Positions 7,840-16,175 of a stretch of 64,000 nt of DNA are shown one piece after another. This DNA comes from JAHEKO01 sp965212505 (lineage in GTDB: Bacteria; Acidobacteriota; Thermoanaerobaculia; Multivoradales; JAHEKO01): assembly GCA_965212505.1 (NCBI GenBank), contig OZ243123.1:3844001-3908000 (forward strand), read 5' to 3'. The number at the start of each line of letters is the position of its first letter. Positions within the stretch are counted from its first letter, which is position 1. Both the position numbers and the translations under genes were made by a program. The notes beneath the pieces were generated by a model. The model saw only the letters and a list, made by a program, of their open reading frames with translations, had not been told where the DNA came from and did no database searches.

Positions 7840-9141
7840 TCACCGACGGTACTTCGGGTACCCCTCCAGATCGTGCTCCTTGATCCGCCTCTGGAGGGTG
7901 CTGTAGCTCAAATCCAGGAGGCGCGCCGCGGCCTTCTTGTCGCCATCTACCTCGCGCAACGCGTGCTTGAGGCGAGCGACGTCGTCGCGTGGCGCGGAGC
8001 CGGCGATCAAAGCGCGGATCTCGGGACCGCCGAGGGCGTTGCCTTCGGCGAGAATGACCGCTCGCTCGAGCAGATTGCCGAGCTGTCGCACGTTGCCCGG
8101 CCACTCCGGTTCGAGCAGCACCTCCTCAGCCTCAGGGGTCAGCCCCAGCGGTTCGCGGCGGTGACGGCGGGCGACCTCTTCCAAGAGGTGGCGAGCCAGA
8201 AGCGGAATGTCCGAGCGGCGCTCGCGGAGCGGCGGGAGCTCGATCGGAAAGACCTCGAGCCGGAAATAGAGATCCGAGCGAAAATCGCCGGCCTCGACCA
8301 TGGCTTCGAGACTCCGATTGGTCGCCGCCACCAGGCGAACGTCAGCCTTGAGAGTCTGCCCCCCACCAACCCGCTCGAAGGTTCGCTCCTCCAGAACACG
8401 AAGCACCTTGCTCTGCACGCCCAGGCTCAACTCACCGATCTCGTCGAGTAGAAGCGTGCCGCCACGCGCCTGCTCGAAGCGGCCCTCCTGCCGCTGGTGA
8501 GCGCCCGTGAAGGCACCCTTTTCGTGACCGAAGAGCTCGTTCTCGAGCAGAGCCTCCGGAATCGCCGCGCAGTTGACGGCCACGAACGGACCGCTCCGAC
8601 GCGGCGACAGCGCGTGCAGGGCTCGCGCGAACACCTCCTTACCGGTTCCGCTCTCACCGGTCAGGAGTACGGTGCTCTCGGTCGGCGCAACGCGCTCCGC
8701 CAGTCGCACCGCGGCTCGCGTACGCGGGTGGCTCCCGACAATCGTCGGACCGCCCTCTGGGCTGAGCGAGAACGCGTCGTGTCGGCCGCCGACCAGCGCC
8801 GCTACCAGCTGGAAGAGCGCATCGATGTCTACCGGTTTCTCCAGGAAGTCGATCGCTCCCAGCTTCATCGCCTCGACCGCGGTCTCGACGGTGCCGTAGC
8901 CGGTCATCACCACCACCGGTGTGGTCGGTTGCTGGGCGCGAATCGCCGCGAGGACGTCGATTCCCGAGCAGCCGGGCAGCTTGAGATCCGTCAGGACGAG
9001 GTCGAGTGGTGCAAGGTCGGCCAGCTCGATCGCCTCCTCGCCGGAGGCCGCGGCGTGGACCTCGTACCCCTCCTGCTCGAGCGAACGCACGAGCATCCGC
9101 CGCAGCGTGTCGCGGTCTTCGACGACCAGGATCTTCGCCAT
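7840..9141 (-). CDS. NtrC-family sigma-54-dependent response regulator (PilR-like)
   Basis: A 433-residue activator. Its receiver domain (about 1-120) has the acidic pocket and phospho-acceptor Asp52. The AAA+ domain (about 135-365) has Walker A GESGTGKE, the GAFTGA loop that contacts sigma-54 and a Walker B DEIGEL. A Fis-type helix-turn-helix (about 390-425, KKAAARLLDLSYSTLQRR) binds DNA. All key residues are present, so it should be functional. It converges with the kinase at 6027, and the two probably form one system. Targets may include the -24/-12 promoters at 3131 and 35134. Its ATG overlaps the selA stop as TGATG, an odd coupling to a translation gene. Confidence 0.93.
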   Translation of the reverse strand: MAKILVVEDRDTLRRMLVRSLEQEGYEVHAAASGEEAIELADLAPLDLVLTDLKLPGCSGIDVLAAIRAQQPTTPVVVMTGYGTVETAVEAMKLGAIDFLEKPVDIDALFQLVAALVGGRHDAFSLSPEGGPTIVGSHPRTRAAVRLAERVAPTESTVLLTGESGTGKEVFARALHALSPRRSGPFVAVNCAAIPEALLENELFGHEKGAFTGAHQRQEGRFEQARGGTLLLDEIGELSLGVQSKVLRVLEERTFERVGGGQTLKADVRLVAATNRSLEAMVEAGDFRSDLYFRLEVFPIELPPLRERRSDIPLLARHLLEEVARRHRREPLGLTPEAEEVLLEPEWPGNVRQLGNLLERAVILAEGNALGGPEIRALIAGSAPRDDVARLKHALREVDGDKKAAARLLDLSYSTLQRRIKEHDLEGYPKYRR

Positions 9142-10520
9142 CAGGTCGACGCCAGCCGGACCCTCGCCGCCGCCACGGCGGCGACCAGCTCGGTATCGTC
9201 TGCCGGATCGACGGTTCTCGGATCGAGAATCAGCCGCCCACCCTTGATGTACCCGACCACCGGCGGCTCTCCGAGTCGGAGCGCGTCGAGTAGAGCGTTG
9301 TTCGCCTCGAGCGCCAGAGCGTCACCGGCGATGGGCTCCTCCGGCGCCGAGCCGCCGCCGAGATAGGCGTCTGCCGACACCACCTCAGCCCCTAGCTGTT
9401 CGGCGAGAGCCTCCAGTCGACGGTGATGATCAGCGGGGTCGGGCCAGAGTCGGTCGAGCGGCAGCTCCTTTTGGGCTAGGTGTCGACGCAGCACAAGCTC
9501 GAGGGCGGCAAAGGCCGTCCTGTCTGGACGCAGGGCCCGGTAGAGCGGATGCCGATGGCAGCGGTCGATCCATGACCGGCGACCGAAGATCAGCCCCGCC
9601 TGCGGCCCGCCAACGAGCTTGTCTCCACTTCCACAGACAAGATCGGCTCCCGCCGCCAGAATCTGTTGGATGCTCGTGTGGGTCTGGAGCTGCCGCGACG
9701 AATGTGGCCGCAAGAGACCGCTCCCCTCGTCGACGATCAGCGGCAGCTCGTGTTTGCGAGCGAGTTCGGCGAGAGAGGAGATCGCAGCGCTCTCGACAAA
9801 GCCGCTGATTCGATAGTTCGATGGGAACACCCTCAGCAGAGCCCCGGTCTGATCTCCAATCGCCGACTCGTAGTCTTCGAGCCGGGTCCGATTGGTGGTG
9901 CCGACCTCGATCAGCCGACAGCCGGCGGCCTCGAGAATGTCGGGCACCCGGAAAGAGCCGCCGATCTCGACCAGCTCACCCCGCGAGACGACAACCTCCT
10001 TGCCACGATCTAGAGTTGCGAGAATCAAGACCAGAGCCGCAGCATTGTTGTTGGTCACGAGCGACGCCTCCGACCCCGCCAGCGCGTCGAGGAGGCCAGA
10101 CACCCGACGGTTCCGATCGCCGCGTGCCCCGCGATCCAGGTCGAGCTCTAGATCGCAGTACGCGTCGAGCAGTTCGGGAAGCGCTCGTGACACTTCACGC
10201 GGCAGAGGCGCGCGGCCGAGGTTCGTGTGCAGGAAGATGCCGGTGGCGTTGAGTACTCTGCGGAGGGGACTGCCCTGGGCGGTGACCAGTCGTTCTTGGA
10301 GGCGCTCCGGAAGCGCCTCGATCGCGGCGTCGAGCCGCTCAGCACCCTCCGCTTTGCCGTCGACGAGCGTCTCGCGCAACTCTTCGAGAGCCTGGCGAGC
10401 TTGGACGCGAACCAATTCTCTTCCGTATAATTCTTGGAGGCGCTCCACCCGAGGGTGGCTCAAGAGGCGGTCGACGGAGGGAAGTCGGCGGCGTGTATCC
10501 TGGGTATCAGTACCGGTCAT
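9141..10520 (-). CDS. selA: L-seryl-tRNA(Sec) selenium transferase
   Basis: A 459-residue pyridoxal-phosphate enzyme that converts seryl-tRNA(Sec) to selenocysteinyl-tRNA(Sec) with selenophosphate. Signature stretches are present: NATGIFLHTNLGRAPL, the cofactor region with TNNNAAA, ELVEIGGSFRVPDI, VGTTNRTRLEDYE and the Schiff-base lysine in CGSGDKLVGGPQAG. The length is normal. The ATG at 10520 is preceded by a TAGAAT box. An earlier in-frame start would run into the divergent gene's promoter region. selB, selC and selD are not in this window, so the rest of the pathway must lie elsewhere if it is complete. Confidence 0.95.
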   Translation of the reverse strand: MTGTDTQDTRRRLPSVDRLLSHPRVERLQELYGRELVRVQARQALEELRETLVDGKAEGAERLDAAIEALPERLQERLVTAQGSPLRRVLNATGIFLHTNLGRAPLPREVSRALPELLDAYCDLELDLDRGARGDRNRRVSGLLDALAGSEASLVTNNNAAALVLILATLDRGKEVVVSRGELVEIGGSFRVPDILEAAGCRLIEVGTTNRTRLEDYESAIGDQTGALLRVFPSNYRISGFVESAAISSLAELARKHELPLIVDEGSGLLRPHSSRQLQTHTSIQQILAAGADLVCGSGDKLVGGPQAGLIFGRRSWIDRCHRHPLYRALRPDRTAFAALELVLRRHLAQKELPLDRLWPDPADHHRRLEALAEQLGAEVVSADAYLGGGSAPEEPIAGDALALEANNALLDALRLGEPPVVGYIKGGRLILDPRTVDPADDTELVAAVAAARVRLAST

Positions 10521-10531
10521 GCGACACAGGA

Positions 10532-10537
10532 ATTCTA
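10532..10537 (-). promoter_or_regulatory. -10 box (TAGAAT) for selA
   Basis: On the minus strand TAGAAT ends 11 bases before the selA ATG, with no ribosome binding site between, giving a leader of only a few bases. Confidence 0.4.
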
Positions 10538-10595
10538 GCCTGCTCCCCCGTCGCTCGTGGATTGATGAGCGCTCGGTCGTCATAGGAGGTCGAGC

Positions 10596-11156
10596 ATGGA
10601 CCCGCTAGAGGCGCAGGAGATTCTCGACGATCTCGAGTTGCGCCTCAAGCGCCTCAAGATCGACTTCGACCGCTTCTTCATCGGCGCCCTGCCGACGCCG
10701 CCCGAGAGTCTGCGCTTCAAGTGCTTCGCAATTATTCGAAAGCTGCGGGGTGAGCATCACAAGTCGGCTGCAGTTCGGTTCAAGATCAACTCCACCGAGG
10801 CCAAGCTCAACTCGCTCAGTGAGCTCTTCAACCGCCGTATGCGCGCGCTCGAGATGGGCGGCAAGGCTCCGGCGCGGGCCATCGAGCCCACCGCCGAGCC
10901 CGCGTACGACCCGTACGGTGGGGTCGTCATCCAACCATCCGCCGATCGAGGCGCCGTCGAGGCTCTCTACTCCGAGTTGTACGGCAAGGGAGGCCGCAAG
11001 ACGGGCACCGATCTGGACAGCTTCAAGGGCTTCCTCGCCTCTCAGGCGGAGAAGATCCGACAAAAGACCGGCTGCGCCGACGTCGTCTTTCGCATCACCT
11101 CCGAAGACGGCAAGCGACGCCTCAAAGCGAAGCCAGCACCGGAAACCGGCAGCTGA
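10596..11156 (+). CDS. Small cytosolic protein with MXAN_5187-like C-terminal domain
   Basis: A 186-residue hydrophilic protein without signal or membrane segments. The first 85 residues are highly charged helix (DPLEAQEILDDLELRLKRLK) and resemble the C-terminal domain described in Myxococcus MXAN_5187-type proteins. I recognise this family from memory only. Residues 86-120 are a flexible Ala/Pro linker. The C-terminal 65 residues form a second small domain ending in VVFRITSEDGKRRLKAKP. The function is unknown. A strong AGGAGG site precedes the ATG. It starts the plus-strand run that continues with a TPR protein and the PqqD/HprK-like genes, and may share their transcript. Confidence 0.75.
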   Translation: MDPLEAQEILDDLELRLKRLKIDFDRFFIGALPTPPESLRFKCFAIIRKLRGEHHKSAAVRFKINSTEAKLNSLSELFNRRMRALEMGGKAPARAIEPTAEPAYDPYGGVVIQPSADRGAVEALYSELYGKGGRKTGTDLDSFKGFLASQAEKIRQKTGCADVVFRITSEDGKRRLKAKPAPETGS

Positions 11157-11188
11157 CGGCCGCGAGATTCTGCCAAGGAGAAATCACG

Positions 11189-11893
11189 TTGCGATCCAAG
11201 ACTGTAGGTTTCCTGACTGCCCTTCTGGTCGCCTCCGGCGCCGCGGTAGCGCTCGCGCAGCCGCAGTTCCTGACCGATGCGATTCGTGCGCAGAAGCGCG
11301 CTGCGAACGCCAGACCGAACGACCCGGGCGTGCACAACGATCTGGGCAACCTGCTGGCACTCACCGGCGACATGGAAGGCGCCGAGGAGGCGTACCGACA
11401 CGCTCTCGCGCTGGCTCCAGAGGAGGCGGACGCGCACTACAACCTTGCGCTTCTGCTCCGCCTGGAGGGCCGCGAGCGGGAGGCGCTGCGAGCGCTCAAA
11501 CGAGCGGTGAAGCTCGACCCCCACGACGCCTGGGGCCACTATCAGCTGGGTGTCCTGCTCGAAGAGCGCCGCAAGAATTCGAAGGCGACACATCACTATG
11601 CTGAGGCGTTTGTCCTCGACGCGGCGCTCGCCGACTTCGAGTCCAACCCCCAGGTGCTCGATTCGAGACTCACGACGCGCGCCATGATGGTCGCCTACCG
11701 CGAACGCCTCGCCCGGGTGGAGGTCGCGCCTCGGCGGTACGCCCAACCCAAACGCATCACCCGACTCCTGGTCCCCGAGGCCCGTCGGAGCGCTGGCGAA
11801 ACGGAGACAGGGGAGGCGAGCGAGGCGCCGGCCCGCGGCAAAGGCAAGCGAGCTCGGCGGAAGAAGACCGGCGAGGGCGCCGGGGCATCGTGA
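11189..11893 (+). CDS. Exported TPR protein
   Basis: A 234-residue protein with an N-terminal signal peptide (hydrophobic residues 7-20, AQPQF after the cut). It has about three tetratricopeptide repeats between residues 30 and 130 (for example NDLGNLLALTGDMEGAEEAY) and a basic C-terminal tail (GKGKRARRKKTGEG). TPR proteins act as scaffolds for complexes. The start is TTG with an AAGGAG site eight bases upstream. The stop overlaps the GTG of the PqqD-like gene as GTGA, so it is the coupled first partner of the modification cassette that follows. Confidence 0.8.
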   Translation: MRSKTVGFLTALLVASGAAVALAQPQFLTDAIRAQKRAANARPNDPGVHNDLGNLLALTGDMEGAEEAYRHALALAPEEADAHYNLALLLRLEGREREALRALKRAVKLDPHDAWGHYQLGVLLEERRKNSKATHHYAEAFVLDAALADFESNPQVLDSRLTTRAMMVAYRERLARVEVAPRRYAQPKRITRLLVPEARRSAGETETGEASEAPARGKGKRARRKKTGEGAGAS

Positions 11894-12192
11894 CGTCCCA
11901 GGTCGCCGACCAGGCCGACCGTTCGACACGTTACGAACGGACGCCGGCCGCACAGCTCAAGCAGGTCGGCGGCACCGAAGCGCTTTATATCGGCGAACGC
12001 CGTGCTTTGCACGTGTTGAACGACACGGCCCGCGTCCTGATGCACTGCCTCGACCGGCCGAGCACGATCGCGGAGCTGGCGCTCTTGATGGCCCAGCTCA
12101 CCGACGCTCCCAAGGAGCGGCTCGAATCCGATCTCGGCGAAGTGCTGCCCGAGCTCGAACAGATGGGCGCTGTTCGGCAGGTGTCGGACTGA
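11890..12192 (+). CDS. PqqD-like peptide-binding protein (RiPP recognition element)
   Basis: A 100-residue PqqD-fold protein. The stretch from ALHVLNDTARVLMHCLD to the C terminus has the typical winged-helix pattern in which an N-terminal strand and helix 3 bind the leader of a peptide substrate. In PQQ and lasso-peptide systems such RREs deliver the substrate to the enzymes. It is coupled to the TPR gene upstream and abuts the HprK-like kinase gene. The set PqqD-like, HprK-related kinase A and nucleotidyltransferase is what TIGRFAMs names the HPr-rel-A system. Its substrate has, to my knowledge, not been shown. The best local candidate is the protein at 14220. Confidence 0.8.
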   Translation: MTSQVADQADRSTRYERTPAAQLKQVGGTEALYIGERRALHVLNDTARVLMHCLDRPSTIAELALLMAQLTDAPKERLESDLGEVLPELEQMGAVRQVSD

Positions 12193-13032
12193 GTGACCGC
12201 TTTCGAGCTCCGATTCCAGCGGACCCGCTTCGTCCTCGAGACTCCTCAGGATCTCTCGCGTGAGCTGAGCCTCCTCTACCACCGCTCGCTCATTGAGCTC
12301 GAGTCGGATGCAGAGGAATCGATCGCGGCGCGCTTCGAGCTCGTCGCCGAAGACGGGGCCTGGACGCTTCGGAACGCCGAGGACGCCGCCCCCCTCGGAA
12401 CGTTCGAAGAACCGATCCTCGCCCTTTTGCGCCTCGAACACGAGCTCGAGGCGCGGCGGCTCGCCGCGCGCGACGAGCGAGAGATCGCGTTTCACGCCGG
12501 CGCGGTGGTAACACCGGCCGGCGCCTGCCTGGTGGCGGGAACGGCGGACGTCGGCAAGAGCTCGACAACTCTGCAGTTGGTCGAGCTCGACTGCCCATTC
12601 CTCGCGGAGGAGATCGCAATCGTCGATACCGACGGACGCGTCGTGCCCCACCTCCAAACCCTGGCCATCGACCCTCGTGTCACCGCCGAGATCGAGCAAG
12701 AACACCCGATTCGCCGAGGCCGAATCGAGGTCGTCGCCTCGCTCCTCGAACGCTACCTCCCCGACCGGGTCTCGCACGAGCCCAGTCCCCTCGCGACCGT
12801 CGTGCTCCCGTCTTACCAACCGGGAGGCGCTCCGCTTCTCGAGCGCGTCACCGTGGAGGACGTGGTAACCGAGCTCCTCGGCTTCTGTTTCGAGCCCCTT
12901 GGCGAACCGGAGGCGACCATCGATCGAGTCGTCGAGCTCGCGGGCGGCGTTCAGCTCTGGCGCCTGCAATATCCCGACGCTCCGACCGCCCGACGCCTGC
13001 TCTTGCGGCTCCTGGACGGAAACGAATCGTGA
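12193..13032 (+). CDS. HprK-related kinase (HPr-rel-A system)
   Basis: A 279-residue protein related to the C-terminal kinase domain of HPr kinase/phosphorylase. His101 in FHAGAVV, a P-loop at 116-124 (GTADVGKSS) and an AEEIAIVD segment where HprK has its catalytic SDD follow in the usual order. The P-loop is altered from GxSGxGKS, and the acid pair is Glu-Glu. No HPr or PTS gene is near, so an HPr role is unlikely. HprK-like enzymes in lasso-peptide clusters (PadeK of paeninodin) phosphorylate a serine of the precursor, and a peptide-directed role fits the PqqD-like neighbour. It starts at a GTG immediately after the PqqD-like stop and overlaps the next gene by four bases. Confidence 0.8.
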   Translation: MTAFELRFQRTRFVLETPQDLSRELSLLYHRSLIELESDAEESIAARFELVAEDGAWTLRNAEDAAPLGTFEEPILALLRLEHELEARRLAARDEREIAFHAGAVVTPAGACLVAGTADVGKSSTTLQLVELDCPFLAEEIAIVDTDGRVVPHLQTLAIDPRVTAEIEQEHPIRRGRIEVVASLLERYLPDRVSHEPSPLATVVLPSYQPGGAPLLERVTVEDVVTELLGFCFEPLGEPEATIDRVVELAGGVQLWRLQYPDAPTARRLLLRLLDGNES

Positions 13033-14231
13033 GCTCGACCGCCCGCCCGGACCACCTCGAGCGCCTCCTTCGCGCCTGCCGCTACTGGTTGACCGAAGAG
13101 CCGGGCGACGCACCGCTCGGCGACCCCGAGGACTGGGCCGACTTCGGTCGGTTTGCCTACTTTCACGACCTCGACCCTCTCCTTCACCAACTCTCCGGTG
13201 TCGACGAACTCGCCTGGGAACGCCGACTTCCCCCTCGCCTCCGTGGGCAGTGGGAGGCCGCCTACTACCGAAACTTCGTCTACAACACCGAGTTGCTCGA
13301 CCGACTCGCACCTATTCTCGAAGGTGCGGCCCGTGCCGGACTCCCGCTCCGCGTTTTCAAAGGGCCGATCACCGCGACCCGCGGCTGGCTCGACCCGGCT
13401 CTGCGGGTGATGGCGGACGTAGACCTCCTCTGCCGACAGCCGGATCTGCCACAGCTGACCGCGATCGCAGGCGACTTCGGCTTCCAGCCCGAGGAGCAGA
13501 CAGCCTCCCACCACGTCGCTCTCCGGCATCGAAGTCTGCCGGCGGCGCTCGAACTGCACTACCGCCTCTACGAGGTGTTCGACGAGCCAGAGGACTTCCT
13601 GGACGAGCTGTGGGCGGAGGAGGCGAGCGTCGAGGTAGATGGCCGCACCCTCCCGGCGCTAACGCCCGAGCTCGCAGTGGTCCTGGACGTCGCACACCTC
13701 CTCCACCACGACCTGCAGCTCAACCTGAAACCGCTGCTCGATCTATCGGCCACCCTCTGGCGTCAGCGAGATTCGATCGACTGGACCCGCCTGCAAGCTC
13801 TCCTCGAACGAACGGATCTGGAACCCGAGTTCTGTTCGCTCAGAGCTCTCCTCTCCCACACGCTCGGCCTTCCGGCGCCCGGCGAGACGCCGGTGAACCC
13901 ACCCGACCCCGCCCTCTCCGAGCCGCTGGTCGCGCGGCTGCTCTCTCCGGATCGACTCCACGAGCTGGGGCCGATGTCGGGCCCCCATCGCCGTGGCACC
14001 TGGAGGGACACCCTCGGCTACGCCTGGAGTCGCCTCGTTCCACCCCTCGACCAACTCCGCGCGACCAGTGGCACGACGTCTCGCGCCGGTGCTCTGGCGG
14101 CGCTTCCTCGGCACGTCAGGCAGACGCTCGGCCGGGCGATCCGACGTTGGCGCCGGTCGACTCCCGCACTCGAAGGTGCGTCTTTGAAGGCGACCCTGTT
14201 CGAACGCCGCGCCGCGCAGCTACGGCGATGA
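13029..14231 (+). CDS. NTP_transf_5 family nucleotidyltransferase
   Basis: A 400-residue protein of the minimal nucleotidyltransferase family often found with lasso or HPr-rel-A genes. The signature appears at residues 109-133: Lys111-Gly112, Arg126, then Asp130-x-Asp132 (VMADVDLL), the probable metal ligands. The C-terminal half is helical and basic. In lasso clusters PsmN-like members decorate a phosphoryl group made by the HprK-like kinase, so kinase and transferase may act in sequence. It is coupled to the kinase through the GTGA overlap at 13029 and ends 12 bases inside the convergent gene at 14220. I know of no proven substrate for the family in this setting. Confidence 0.8.
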   Translation: MSSTARPDHLERLLRACRYWLTEEPGDAPLGDPEDWADFGRFAYFHDLDPLLHQLSGVDELAWERRLPPRLRGQWEAAYYRNFVYNTELLDRLAPILEGAARAGLPLRVFKGPITATRGWLDPALRVMADVDLLCRQPDLPQLTAIAGDFGFQPEEQTASHHVALRHRSLPAALELHYRLYEVFDEPEDFLDELWAEEASVEVDGRTLPALTPELAVVLDVAHLLHHDLQLNLKPLLDLSATLWRQRDSIDWTRLQALLERTDLEPEFCSLRALLSHTLGLPAPGETPVNPPDPALSEPLVARLLSPDRLHELGPMSGPHRRGTWRDTLGYAWSRLVPPLDQLRATSGTTSRAGALAALPRHVRQTLGRAIRRWRRSTPALEGASLKATLFERRAAQLRR

Positions 14232-14813
14232 CGGGCCGTCGGACTCGGGCCCTTCGTCGACGATCATCGTCGCGGCGCCCATCGGTCGGGTCGAGTCGAT
14301 CTGAATCGTGTACTCCCCGGCGACCTGATTGACCGCCGACCGGTTGTCCTCGATACAGAGAGTGTACGTCCCCGTCGACGGAGTGACGACCACGCCCGAC
14401 TCGCTCGCGCCGAGGCCGCTGTTGTCCAAGCCGAAGGGGTTGCCCGTCAGCAGATTGGTCTGGCCGGCACCGACCGCGCCCGGAGCGTAGAGGAAGAGCT
14501 CGATGTCGAGGTTCCCGTCGAGGCTGGTCGCCAGAATCGTCAACTCGTTGTCCGACGCCGAGGCAAACTCCCAGCAGTCCTGGCCGGTGTTCTCGGCGGT
14601 CCCCGGCGCCAACACTCCCAACTGCCCGTTCAGGACGTGCTGCAAGAAGGAGGTCGGCTGAGCCCAGGCGCTTCGCACCCCGAAGAAGCTCTTCCAAGCG
14701 GGGCGCTGGTAGGTGACGTGCCCGAGTACCGCGCCGCCGCCGACAACGGCGGAAGCCTTGATCAGCTTGCGGCGGACGTTGTCCACACGCTCGTCCAGTC
14801 GTTCCTGGGCCAT
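14220..14813 (-). CDS. Tat-signal exported protein with YxxP motif; candidate modified substrate
   Basis: A 197-residue protein of unknown function. Arg14-Arg15-Lys-Leu-Ile with a short hydrophobic run (residues 20-31) looks like a twin-arginine signal. Directly after it lies Tyr35-x-x-Pro38-x-Trp40 and then FFGVRSAWAQ, which recalls the YxxPxL element read by PqqD-like domains in lasso leaders. The rest is a predicted beta-rich, acidic domain (TYTLCIEDN, YTIQID) and a Ser/Pro-rich tail. It is the last gene after tldD and tldE, 30 bases downstream of the latter, and ends 12 bases inside the convergent nucleotidyltransferase. I chose the ATG at 14813 because GCGGAG lies about eight bases upstream. 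A TTG at 14828 is possible. Confidence 0.7.
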   Translation of the reverse strand: MAQERLDERVDNVRRKLIKASAVVGGGAVLGHVTYQRPAWKSFFGVRSAWAQPTSFLQHVLNGQLGVLAPGTAENTGQDCWEFASASDNELTILATSLDGNLDIELFLYAPGAVGAGQTNLLTGNPFGLDNSGLGASESGVVVTPSTGTYTLCIEDNRSAVNQVAGEYTIQIDSTRPMGAATMIVDEGPESDGPSSP

Positions 14814-14843
14814 GTCGAGTCTCCGCAAAGGATTTTCAGTGTT

Positions 14844-16175
14844 CTATCCCGGCGAGGTCGCTGGGTCAAGCGACAGCCCCTCGAGCAGCATCGTCGGGGC
14901 GCCGAGAAGCGAGCGACGAGGCGAGAAGTTCAAGTCGCGAGCCACCCCTCGGACGCTACGTAGGAGTTCGCCGATCGAGCCCTTCAGAACGGCGCGCGCA
15001 ACCGGGTCGCTGGCTCGGCCGCGTCGCAGGCGGAACCCCATCACCGGGAGTTCGAAGTGGTCTCTGGTCAGGTCGAACAATCCGCTGCCCCGCACGTCGA
15101 TCCAATAGTAGCCGGTCCCGACCGAGCCGATCAGGTCGGCCGGCGACACTTCACGGTGAGGTTCAACGAAGAGATGTGTCGGCCCCGGCTGCGGCGGCCG
15201 CCTCCAGCTCGGACGGAGCATGCAGCCCGACCCTTCGCCGCGACCCGGCGAAGCCTCGTGCCACGAAAGCAGTGGCTGGCGGTAGCGCCCGTTCTCGATC
15301 AGTCGCACCAATCGGGTCGGCACTCCCTCACCGTCGACCGCCGCGGCCAGAAGTCCTCCCGGCAGCCCACCGTCGTCGACGATGCTCAATGCTTCGGAGG
15401 CGACCTGTCCGCGCCGATCTCTCAAGCGGCGCGCACAACGCCAGCCGTCGCCCCCCACGAGGAGGGGCAGAAGTCCTTCCAGCAGGCTCACGCCGACCGC
15501 GGGGGCGAGAACCATCGGCCCCGCCTCCGTTGGCGCCTGACCGCGTGCCCTCATCACGCTCAGGAGCGTTCCGAGCCGGCGAGCCTGCGCTTCGAAGTCG
15601 ACCCCCACCGCGGCGCGTGTCGCCAACTGCAGGGAGCGCTGCAAACCGTCGGCGACAACCTCTAGGTAGACCGCACCGGCGCGAATGTGGGTGACGCAGT
15701 CGACGCCACGCGTCGACTCCAGACGCGCTTCGCTCCGTCCGTCGTCGACCACCGCCCGCACCAACCTGGCGCCATCCGCCTCGGTCGCGAGAGCGCGCTC
15801 GAAAGCCTCCACGCGATCGAGAGCCTCGCTCTCCACGATCAACGGGGCCGCCTCGTCGGCCGCAACCTCTCCAGCCGCGCGCAGAGCGGGGAGTTGCAAC
15901 GGTTCACCGTAGGGGGCCGGCCAGGGACCGTCCGGAACCGCATTGCCGGTACCGCAAGCGAAGATCGCCCCCTTGGCGCCGCCGGCTCGCACCGCCCACC
16001 CCACCTCCTCACTCCGCAACTCGACCCGTCGCAGCGCGCGACGGCCGGAGGCGGCCACGGGTACGGTCTCCAAACGGCGCGAGCGCCCCTCCTTCGAGTA
16101 GAGCTCGACGTCGTCGAAGCCCTCCTTGCCGAGGCGTGAGACCAGCTCCTCGAAGAGCCTCGAGAAGGTGCTCAC
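14844..16175 (-). CDS. tldE: TldE/PmbA-type protease subunit
   Basis: A 443-residue protein of the TldD/PmbA family without the HExxxH motif, as expected for the TldE partner. The N-terminal half carries the beta-sandwich pattern (FDDVELYSKEG). The C-terminal half contains GTGYYWIDVRGSG and the conserved SPRRSLLGAPTMLLEGLS ending. The TldD-TldE heterodimer is a metalloprotease that threads unfolded peptides and, in E. coli, trims microcin B17 and degrades CcdA. It starts at a GTG whose bases overlap the tldD stop (16172-16175). A longer reading from 16256 would lie inside tldD. It is followed by the Tat-signal protein. Confidence 0.85.
   Translation of the reverse strand: MSTFSRLFEELVSRLGKEGFDDVELYSKEGRSRRLETVPVAASGRRALRRVELRSEEVGWAVRAGGAKGAIFACGTGNAVPDGPWPAPYGEPLQLPALRAAGEVAADEAAPLIVESEALDRVEAFERALATEADGARLVRAVVDDGRSEARLESTRGVDCVTHIRAGAVYLEVVADGLQRSLQLATRAAVGVDFEAQARRLGTLLSVMRARGQAPTEAGPMVLAPAVGVSLLEGLLPLLVGGDGWRCARRLRDRRGQVASEALSIVDDGGLPGGLLAAAVDGEGVPTRLVRLIENGRYRQPLLSWHEASPGRGEGSGCMLRPSWRRPPQPGPTHLFVEPHREVSPADLIGSVGTGYYWIDVRGSGLFDLTRDHFELPVMGFRLRRGRASDPVARAVLKGSIGELLRSVRGVARDLNFSPRRSLLGAPTMLLEGLSLDPATSPG

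Noticed and set aside
12899..14332. Plus-strand open frame of 477 codons
   Set aside because: It is Arg/Pro-rich and lies in another frame of the nucleotidyltransferase gene, whose own frame has clear motifs.
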